In this document: in pieces, positions 13,423 through 19,025 of the stretch
Layout: the number at the start of each line of letters is the position of its first letter
Numbering within the stretch: the first letter of the stretch is position 1
Assembly: GCA_002440125.1 (NCBI GenBank)
Contig: DJRQ01000032.1
Coordinates: 7,572 to 26,596 of the forward strand
Source of the DNA: Caryophanales bacterium UBA6356
GTDB taxonomy: Bacteria; Bacillota_I; Bacilli_A; RFN20; CAG-826
Direction: 5' to 3'
DNA: 19,025 bases
Notes under the pieces: model-generated
Told to the model about the DNA's origin: nothing
What the model saw: only the letters and a program-made list of their open reading frames with translations
Database searches by the model: none
Position numbers and translations under genes: made by a program

Positions 13423-15690
13423 ATGAAAGAAAACAACAACGTCATATTGCGCGTCAAAGACCTTCGCATCTCTTTCCGCACCCTTTCTGGCAAAGTCCAA
13501 GCCGTCCGTAACGTTTCCTTCAACCTCCAAAAAGGAGAGACCTTAGCGGTTGTCGGCGAATCGGGAAGTGGCAAAAGCGTCACCACCCGCGCCGCGATGG
13601 GAATACTCGCCAAAAACGCCATCGTCGAATCAGGAGAGATTCTTTATGATGGCAAGGACATCCTCCAGCTTTCCGAGTGGGAACTGCACAAAATAAGGGG
13701 AGAGAAGATCTCCATGATCTTCCAAGACCCCCTTTCTTCTTTGAATCCCATCGTTCGGATTGGCAAGCAACTCACCGAAGCGCCCGTCTTAAAAGCAAGA
13801 AGCAAACGCAAAGAAAGCCGTCTAGAGCTAAAAGCCATCCACCAAAGTCTTAAGCAAAGCATAATGGAAGGGAATCTCTTAGAGGAAGAAAAGGAAACAC
13901 GACTTTTTCGCTTAGACGAATATCTAAAGGCGATGAAGAAAGCCTCCTCGATGGCACTTCCTTACGAATATGCCTCTTCCTTTTTAAACGCGCTCATAGA
14001 AGATATCGAGGAAGCGCTTTTCGCTTTGGAGCATAAGCTCGACGAAGATTTGAGCCTTACGATTTTAGAAATCATCAAGCTCACGAAAAAATCCTTTCAT
14101 CCGTTCTTGCTCGAAAAAGATAACGAAATACAAAAGATTCTTTTTCGTCTAGAGAAAAAACTCTATCCCCTTCTCTTAAAAAGGAGGCTAAAGAAAGGAA
14201 GGAAGGAGGATTTCCTTCTTTTCGAGGAAGAGCTTAACGCCCTAAAAATCAAAGCAAAGCTCGCATATAGAAAAGAAAAGCCGGACTTCTTCCTTTTGTC
14301 CTTAAAGAAAGGAGGACTCATAGAAAAAGAGGCCCTAAAGAAAAGCGACGAACTTAAGGAAGAGATTCTTCTCCTTTTAAAGGACGCCAGCCTCTTTTCC
14401 TATGAAAAAAGCAAAAAAGCAACGCTAAAAGCCACTCAAATCCTCGAAAAAGAAAGGGAGGCGCTTCACAAAAAAGAGCTGACGAAGAAAGATCTTATCC
14501 TTCTTTTGAAAAACACGGTCAAAGAAGTCAAGGAGACCATCGACCCTCTCTCTTTGTCCAAGGATTCCTATGCCTTCACCTATGAAGCGTCGATGAAAAA
14601 GGCCATAAGCGCTTATTTCAAAACGCTTCGCATTAACAAAAAGGAAGAGAAGAGATACGAAAAAGAAAGCCGAAAATGGAACGCTCTCAAAGAGAAAGGA
14701 AAAGAGCCTTCTTTTAAGGTGGCGCCAGCCAATATCATCAAAGAAGAAACGCTTCGGGGAAACATTCTTAAAATCGTCGATAGCCTCCTCGAATCTTTTC
14801 AAAATGAAGAGAGAAAAGAAGAAGATCCCGCGGAACTTCTAAAACATATCGACCACTTAGAGATGGCCTCGAAAAGAAAGCACACCTCTTTTATGGCCAA
14901 AATCGTGGCGATTCGCCTTATGAAAGAAGTCGGTATCGCCGAGCCTCGAAAAAGATTCCGTCAATACCCCTTTGAATTCTCGGGTGGGATGCGCCAAAGG
15001 ATCGTTATCGCGATCGCTTTGACAAACGACCCCGAAATCCTTATTTGCGATGAGCCGACAACCGCCCTTGACGTCACCATACAAGCTCAAATTCTAGAGC
15101 TTATCAATCGCATCAAGAAAGAAAGAGAGCTTTCCGTCATCTTTATCACCCATAACCTAGGCGTTGTCGCCAATATGGCCGATAAAATCGCCGTCATGTA
15201 TGCGGGAGAAATCGTTGAATACGGCACTTACAACGATATCTTCTATGATCCCAAGCACCCCTACACCTGGGCTCTTCTTAGCTCGATGCCAGACTTAGAG
15301 ACCAAAGAGAAGCTCGATGCGATCCCAGGCACGCCTCCCAATATGATTTATCCGCCGAAAGGAGACGCTTTCGCGGATAGAAACAAGTACGCTTTGAAAA
15401 TCGATTTCCGAAAAGAACCTCCGATGTTTATGGTTTCACCAACCCATTTCGCTCGAACTTGGCTTTTAGCGGAGGAAGCGCCAGAAGTAATACCGCCAAA
15501 AATCGTTTTGGAACGGATTCTCAGAATGGAAGAAAAGTATGGGGAAGACATCGATCGAGAAATGAAAGAAGAACTGCTTTTAGAGCCTGACGAAGCCTTC
15601 TTTAGAGGAAGCCAAAAGGCCGCTCCAAAAAAAGCAAAGAGACGAGATCCGATTCGAATGATAGGGAAAGGAGAGACGAACCATGAGTGA
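13423..15690 (+). CDS. oppD: Oligopeptide ABC transporter ATPase OppD with about 360-residue insertion
   Basis: A 755-aa ATPase, compared with about 330-360 aa for usual OppD. Catalytic elements are complete: Walker A GESGSGKS (45-52), Q-loop Q101 in MIFQDPLSSLNP, signature FSGGMRQR (519-526), Walker B LICDEPTTALD (540-550), H-loop H577. Between Q-loop and signature, about residues 122-490 form a Lys/Glu/Leu-rich helical, probably coiled-coil, insertion inside the helical subdomain. The C-terminal peptide-transporter region IPGTPPNMIYPPKGDAFADRN is present, but the four cysteines that hold a [4Fe-4S] cluster in many relatives are replaced (D648, N654, D661, T679). The C-terminal tail is basic. 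The stop is TGA, and the last 8 nt overlap the oppF start. Confidence 0.95.
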   Translation: MKENNNVILRVKDLRISFRTLSGKVQAVRNVSFNLQKGETLAVVGESGSGKSVTTRAAMGILAKNAIVESGEILYDGKDILQLSEWELHKIRGEKISMIFQDPLSSLNPIVRIGKQLTEAPVLKARSKRKESRLELKAIHQSLKQSIMEGNLLEEEKETRLFRLDEYLKAMKKASSMALPYEYASSFLNALIEDIEEALFALEHKLDEDLSLTILEIIKLTKKSFHPFLLEKDNEIQKILFRLEKKLYPLLLKRRLKKGRKEDFLLFEEELNALKIKAKLAYRKEKPDFFLLSLKKGGLIEKEALKKSDELKEEILLLLKDASLFSYEKSKKATLKATQILEKEREALHKKELTKKDLILLLKNTVKEVKETIDPLSLSKDSYAFTYEASMKKAISAYFKTLRINKKEEKRYEKESRKWNALKEKGKEPSFKVAPANIIKEETLRGNILKIVDSLLESFQNEERKEEDPAELLKHIDHLEMASKRKHTSFMAKIVAIRLMKEVGIAEPRKRFRQYPFEFSGGMRQRIVIAIALTNDPEILICDEPTTALDVTIQAQILELINRIKKERELSVIFITHNLGVVANMADKIAVMYAGEIVEYGTYNDIFYDPKHPYTWALLSSMPDLETKEKLDAIPGTPPNMIYPPKGDAFADRNKYALKIDFRKEPPMFMVSPTHFARTWLLAEEAPEVIPPKIVLERILRMEEKYGEDIDREMKEELLLEPDEAFFRGSQKAAPKKAKRRDPIRMIGKGETNHE

Positions 15691-17008
15691 AGAAAAGAAA
15701 GAAGTCCTTTTAAGCGTCCGTCACTTAAAGCAATTTTTCCCAATGGGAAACAAGACCAAGCTTAAAGCGGTCAATGACGTCTCTTTCGATATCTATAAAG
15801 GGGAAGTCTTTGGCCTTGTGGGGGAATCCGGATGTGGCAAGACCACCACCGGTCGCACCATCATCAAACTCTATTCGCCAACCGGCGGCCAAATAAGTTT
15901 CAAAGGACAAGTCATTTCCTGTGGCACAAGGTGGAACGAAAAGGAGATCAAATGGACGAAGATCCGTTCCAAGGAGGCCATTAAAAACCTCAAAAGCCAT
16001 TTGAAAGAAGACTTAGAGGAAGCCGATCCTACGCAAGTCGAAAAGATAAAAGAGGTTTATGCGGCGAAAGAAAGCGAAATCAAAAAACACGAAGCCGAGG
16101 TCGTCGCTTTTCAAAAAGAGCGAATCAAGGAGCACCATTTCGATGAGAAATACGGGGTTAGGGAGTACGCTCAGAAGGAATACCTCAAAGTAAAAGAGGA
16201 ATATCGTGGGAAAGAGAAAGAATTCCTTGCAAAATCCCCTTCTTTTATGGAAAAAGTCCGTTTCAAAATCGAAAAGGAAATGGCTTTTCATGCCGCAAAA
16301 AACGAAAAAATCACAAACAAAATCCAGATGATTTTCCAAGATCCGATATCCTCTTTGAATCCCCGCATGACCATCCGCGAAATCATCGCGGAAGGACTAA
16401 AGATCCGCGGCATTCACGATAAGAAGCTCATCGACCGAAAAGTCATCGAAGTGCTCAATATGGTGGGACTTTTGCCAGAGCACGCCTCCCGTTACCCCCA
16501 CGAATTCTCAGGCGGCCAAAGGCAACGTATCGGCATCGCTAGAGCCATCGTCATGGAACCGGAGCTTATCATTGCCGATGAACCGATAAGCGCCCTCGAC
16601 GTTTCTATCCAAGCGCAAGTCGTGAACCTTCTTAACGACATCCGTCACCAAATGGGCCTTTCCATCCTTTTCATCGCCCACGATCTCTCCGTCGTCAAAT
16701 ATTTTAGCGATCGTATTGGCGTGATGTATTTCGGAAGGATGGTCGAACTTGCCTCTAGCAAAGAGCTATTCGAGCGTCCTCTTCACCCTTACACCAAAAG
16801 CCTTATTAGCGCCATTCCTCTTCCCGACCCCCACTACGAAAGAGAACGGAAGAGAATCGCCTATAATCCCGCGCTTGTCCATGATTACGTAACTGATAAG
16901 CCTCGCTTCCAAGAAGTTTTCCCGAATCACTTTGTCTATTGCAATCAAAAGGAATTCAAGGAATATAGGAAGGGATATGAGGAAAACGATGGAAGAAGAA
17001 CGGATTGA
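15683..17008 (+). CDS. oppF: Oligopeptide ABC transporter ATPase OppF with about 130-residue insertion
   Basis: A 441-aa ATPase (usual length about 310-330). It has Walker A GESGCGKTT (48-56), Q-loop Q219 in MIFQDPISSLNPRMT, signature SGGQRQR (276-282), Walker B IIADEPISALD (296-306) and H333. A charged, mostly helical insertion occupies about residues 78-210, placed before the Q-loop, unlike OppD where the extra part follows it. The C-terminus AYNPALVHDY...DKPRFQEVFPNHFVYCN lacks the Fe-S cysteine motif and resembles the OppF form known from lactobacilli and streptococci. It pairs with OppD as a heterodimeric motor under OppBC. The start is preceded by AAAGGAG inside oppD; the TGA stop lies 20 nt inside the next gene. 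Confidence 0.95.
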   Translation: MSEEKKEVLLSVRHLKQFFPMGNKTKLKAVNDVSFDIYKGEVFGLVGESGCGKTTTGRTIIKLYSPTGGQISFKGQVISCGTRWNEKEIKWTKIRSKEAIKNLKSHLKEDLEEADPTQVEKIKEVYAAKESEIKKHEAEVVAFQKERIKEHHFDEKYGVREYAQKEYLKVKEEYRGKEKEFLAKSPSFMEKVRFKIEKEMAFHAAKNEKITNKIQMIFQDPISSLNPRMTIREIIAEGLKIRGIHDKKLIDRKVIEVLNMVGLLPEHASRYPHEFSGGQRQRIGIARAIVMEPELIIADEPISALDVSIQAQVVNLLNDIRHQMGLSILFIAHDLSVVKYFSDRIGVMYFGRMVELASSKELFERPLHPYTKSLISAIPLPDPHYERERKRIAYNPALVHDYVTDKPRFQEVFPNHFVYCNQKEFKEYRKGYEENDGRRTD

Positions 17009-17426
17009 AAAAACGAAGCTCAAGAAAAAAGGGACTTTTCTCCGTTATTTGATTGCCGTTTTAGCGGAAATCGCCCTTCTTTTCGCCTACTTTTGGTTGG
17101 TAAACCTCTTCCAAGACACGACGCTCTTAGATATTTATAAGCATCTTTCCGATGGTTTCATGGTCGTTGGCCTATTGGCCTTTGGCATTGGGGTACTGGT
17201 TTATTTTGCCAATCTCGGGGCTTTCAATTTCCTCTCGTTTGTCACTTTGAAGGTGGCTTCCAAATTCGTTCCAAGCATGAAAATAGCAACCATGTCCTAT
17301 GGGGACTACATCGAAAGCAAAAAGAAAACGAATGCAAGATTTGGCTATTTGCTTACTACTGGGGCCGTCTTATTGGCGACTTCAATCGTCTTCCTCATTC
17401 TCTTCTATCAAATTTACGAAGGGTAG
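16989..17426 (+). CDS. DUF3899-like small membrane protein
   Basis: I place the start at ATG 16989, preceded by GAGGA (16979-16983), giving 145 aa; an in-frame ATG at 16977 has worse spacing. The protein has a basic N-terminus, then hydrophobic segments at about 21-43, 53-78 and 117-141, with FGIGVLVYFANLGAFNFLSF in the middle and the loop SYGDYIESKKKTNARFGY before the last helix. This layout matches the DUF3899 family of short polytopic proteins, whose function is unknown. It overlaps the end of oppF by 20 nt and so is translated from the opp transcript; a role in the transporter is possible but unproven. Confidence 0.7.
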   Translation: MEEERIEKTKLKKKGTFLRYLIAVLAEIALLFAYFWLVNLFQDTTLLDIYKHLSDGFMVVGLLAFGIGVLVYFANLGAFNFLSFVTLKVASKFVPSMKIATMSYGDYIESKKKTNARFGYLLTTGAVLLATSIVFLILFYQIYEG

Positions 17427-17496
17427 AACCACTTCTTCTTAAAAGCGCTACGCCAAAAAGGTAAAAGAAAGTACAATGAAGAAGGAGGATTCAGGA

Positions 17497-18771
17497 ATGT
17501 ACTGTCCAAGGTGTGGCGAAGAGAATGATAACGAGGCAAAATTTTGTAAGCGTTGCGGCTCCCCTTTGAAAAGAGAAAGCCCCACGATTTCAATAAAAGA
17601 AGACGTAGATTCCTCGGAAAAAGAAGAGAAGAGCGTTTCCCAAAGCAAAGAAAGCAAAAAAGAAAAATCCAAGCAGACGACCTTCTTCGTTTTTTCGGTG
17701 CTTAGTCTCCTTTTCTTCATAGTTTGCCTTGGACTCCTCTTTTCGAACTACCTGACCATCCGCTTAAGCGGCTCTGGAGTCTCTCGCGTCTTCACCTACC
17801 GCCTTGGTCCAATCGATTTGCTAATTAACATATGGAATGGGGTGAAAGGGATTAATAAAGAAGATTCTTTGAGTGCGCAGATTAACGCGACAAGGACCAT
17901 CGTAGACGCCTCAACCGTCTTTGCCATCACTCTCTTAGGCTTTGTCGGGTTGGCTAGTCTTGCGATCATTGGCCTCTATAAGGAAACGAAATCCCTCATC
18001 GAGAAAAAGAGCGTCAAAACGGATTTCATTTTATTTCTCTTCCTCCTTTCTACGATCTTCATGGTCTCTTTGCTCCGAGGAGCCTTTACGAATTCCCTTT
18101 CCTATAGCTATGGCGTAAAAGCTTCCATCGGAGAGGGTCCTCTCGCCATTTTGCTTTTAGGGGTGCCACTTCTCTTTGCCAAAACCTTTTGTCGTCTTCT
18201 TTTTGAATATAGAAAAGAGGAAAGGCTCTTCTTTGCTGGCCGAGCGTGCATGGCTCTTTCTTTGGCGGTCGCGCTTTCCTTGGCTTCTCAATTCAAGAAT
18301 TCGCTCGCCTATATCGATGCCACTTTCAATAATTTCGGAATCGGAAGCCTCTTCGATTACCGGATGTCTCGTTTGGTTGGTTTAGCTAGCGAAGATATGT
18401 CTATAACAACCATAAATGGCGCCATCGGAACGCTTGTATCGTTCTTATTGGTTCGGTACGCTTTCGCGTTTTTGATTTTCGCCTGCGTCATTTTGTTTAT
18501 AAAAAATCTATGGAACGGAGAAGGGAGTAGAAATCTTATTATTTGCCCTTCCCTCATGATTGGCGTTAGCGTTCTTTTGACGATTTGCTTGCCTCTTGAA
18601 AACACTATCTTATCAAACATCGTAACGGGCTTAGGAACATCTTCCGAAACCATTCAAATCGGAAGCGCTTTGCCTAGCCTAATCGGGGAATCGCTCCTCC
18701 TTCTTGGGATAGGCATCGCTTCTTATCCTTTATGGAAAAACGTTTCCAAAGAGGAGCAACCAAAGGCATAA
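17497..18771 (+). CDS. Zinc-ribbon polytopic membrane protein, function unknown
   Basis: I choose ATG 17497 because AAGGAGG (17482-17488) lies 8 nt upstream; an ATG 7 codons earlier has no ribosome site. The 424-aa product starts with a small zinc ribbon, C3-x-x-C6 and C17-x-x-C20 (MYCPRCGEEN, KFCKRCGSPL), followed by a charged Ser/Lys/Glu linker (28-60). About eight membrane helices follow, at roughly 61-83, 137-162, 175-196, 213-233, 247-265, 316-336, 348-366 and 394-412. No enzyme motif is visible. Such zinc-ribbon membrane proteins are widespread and uncharacterised in Bacillota. It lies 70 nt after the DUF3899 gene and may belong to the same transcript. A 5-bp hairpin (AGGCA/TGCCT, 18764-18780) and a later T run form at most a weak terminator. 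Confidence 0.8.
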   Translation: MYCPRCGEENDNEAKFCKRCGSPLKRESPTISIKEDVDSSEKEEKSVSQSKESKKEKSKQTTFFVFSVLSLLFFIVCLGLLFSNYLTIRLSGSGVSRVFTYRLGPIDLLINIWNGVKGINKEDSLSAQINATRTIVDASTVFAITLLGFVGLASLAIIGLYKETKSLIEKKSVKTDFILFLFLLSTIFMVSLLRGAFTNSLSYSYGVKASIGEGPLAILLLGVPLLFAKTFCRLLFEYRKEERLFFAGRACMALSLAVALSLASQFKNSLAYIDATFNNFGIGSLFDYRMSRLVGLASEDMSITTINGAIGTLVSFLLVRYAFAFLIFACVILFIKNLWNGEGSRNLIICPSLMIGVSVLLTICLPLENTILSNIVTGLGTSSETIQIGSALPSLIGESLLLLGIGIASYPLWKNVSKEEQPKA

Positions 18772-18828
18772 GATTTGCCTCACCCCTTTTTTTGACGAAC
18801 AACAAACCCCTTCTAAGAACAATTTTTC

Positions 18829-18857
18829 TTGCTTCCCATAGGCGGTATGAATAAACT
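18829..18857 (+). promoter_or_regulatory. Likely promoter of tRNA-His
   Basis: TTGCTT (18829-18834), 17-nt spacer, TAAACT (18852-18857), about 11 nt before the mature tRNA 5' end. The -10 is the same hexamer as in the extended -10 proposed for the DUF2130 gene. Confidence 0.45.
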
Positions 18858-18867
18858 ATATGTCGCT

Positions 18868-18945
18868 GGCGGAATTGGTGAAGTGGACTAACACAACCGG
18901 CTGTGAACCGGCCATTCACGGGTTCGAATCCCGTATCCCGCCCCA
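18868..18945 (+). tRNA. tRNA-His (anticodon GTG), CCA encoded
   Basis: The anticodon loop CTGTGAA (18901-18907) gives GTG, read as histidine. The T arm is ACGGG-TTCGAAT-CCCGT. The acceptor pairs from G-1 (18868) with C73 (18942), the identity mark of bacterial tRNA-His, and the 3' CCA is encoded (18943-18945). The D arm GTG...CAC matches other bacterial tRNA-His. Two A-C mismatches appear, at positions 5-68 in the acceptor and 27-43 in the anticodon stem, but the cloverleaf is otherwise normal. Confidence 0.93.
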
Positions 18946-18959
18946 TTATTGAAGCATCA

Positions 18960-18995
18960 GTTTGATACAGTAAAATGTATCGAACTTTTTATTTT
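18960..18995 (+). terminator. Rho-independent terminator after tRNA-His
   Basis: GTTTGATAC (18960-18968) pairs with GTATCGAAC (18977-18985) over 9 bp with one G-T pair, loop AGTAAAAT, followed by TTTTTATTTT. It sits 14 nt after the tRNA. Confidence 0.8.
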
Positions 18996-19025
18996 CGCGA
19001 AGATTCAATTCCTACCACTGGTTCG

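Noticed and set aside
14425..14802. Leftward 125-codon open frame within oppD
   Set aside because: It is the reverse of the Lys/Glu-rich insertion of OppD; the oppD frame is continuous from Walker A to the C-terminal motif.
13786..14892. OppD insertion as an intein
   Set aside because: It has no splicing blocks (no N-terminal Cys/Ser with a C-terminal His-Asn), and it is a Lys/Glu/Leu-rich helical sequence.
18674..18946. Leftward open frame at the right end (MGRDTGFEPV...)
   Set aside because: This is the common false frame opposite a tRNA gene; tRNA-His explains the sequence.
1..19025. CRISPR array, rRNA, prophage or insertion sequence
   Set aside because: No regularly spaced short repeats, no rRNA-like sequence, and no transposase, integrase or phage structural motif were seen.

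Overview
The window looks like a chromosome segment from a low-to-moderate GC Gram-positive bacterium of the Bacillota, probably an uncultured host-associated Bacilli or Mollicutes-related lineage. I base this on the strong AGGAGG ribosome sites, the lipoprotein OppA, the Lactobacillales-like OppF C-terminus, and family pairs that I know mainly from gut Bacillota (DUF3990/DUF3791, DUF2130, DUF3899). The genetic code is the standard bacterial one: the mazG-like gene, oppD and oppF all end in TGA inside short overlaps with the next gene, and tryptophan is written TGG.

The left third (1-6342) lies entirely on the minus strand and resembles a small defence or toxin-antitoxin island. Reading leftward from its promoters, it holds four units. 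First, a MazG-like pyrophosphohydrolase is translationally coupled to a large protein with a PD-(D/E)XK-like nuclease motif and a DUF2075 helicase, followed by a stand-alone left-handed beta-helix acetyltransferase. Second, an AbiEi/AbiEii toxin-antitoxin pair has a well-formed promoter. Third, about 0.7 kb has no recognisable gene. Fourth, a DUF3990/DUF3791 cassette has a DUF3990 gene broken by an in-frame TGA and a 1-base frameshift. A dispersed repeat of about 165-195 bp occurs twice in direct orientation, each time just upstream of the promoter of one of the two small cassettes (AbiE and DUF3990), so that the AbiE unit sits between the copies.

At 6342-6582 the direction switches. A DUF2130 protein (zinc ribbon, long coiled coil with a 69-residue tandem duplication, PD-(D/E)XK-like C-terminal domain) runs rightward and ends at a clear terminator (8196-8222).

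The right half (8448-17426) is an oligopeptide ABC transporter operon, oppA-oppB-oppC-oppD-oppF, followed by an overlapping DUF3899 membrane protein. A zinc-ribbon polytopic membrane protein follows, then tRNA-His with its own terminator. Apart from OppB, every transporter component is enlarged: OppA is 798 aa, OppC carries about 200 extra residues predicted outside the cell after TM1, OppD has about 360 extra residues between the Q-loop and the signature, and OppF has about 130 extra residues before the Q-loop. OppD has also lost all four cysteines of the Fe-S cluster that many relatives carry at the C-terminus. The genes are tightly packed (2-nt gaps, 8- and 20-nt overlaps), and a strong hairpin separates oppA from oppB, which would favour more binding protein than membrane complex.

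The points most worth a second look are the repeat-bounded AbiE unit, the MazG/nuclease-helicase pair, the decayed DUF3990 gene and the enlarged Opp transporter.
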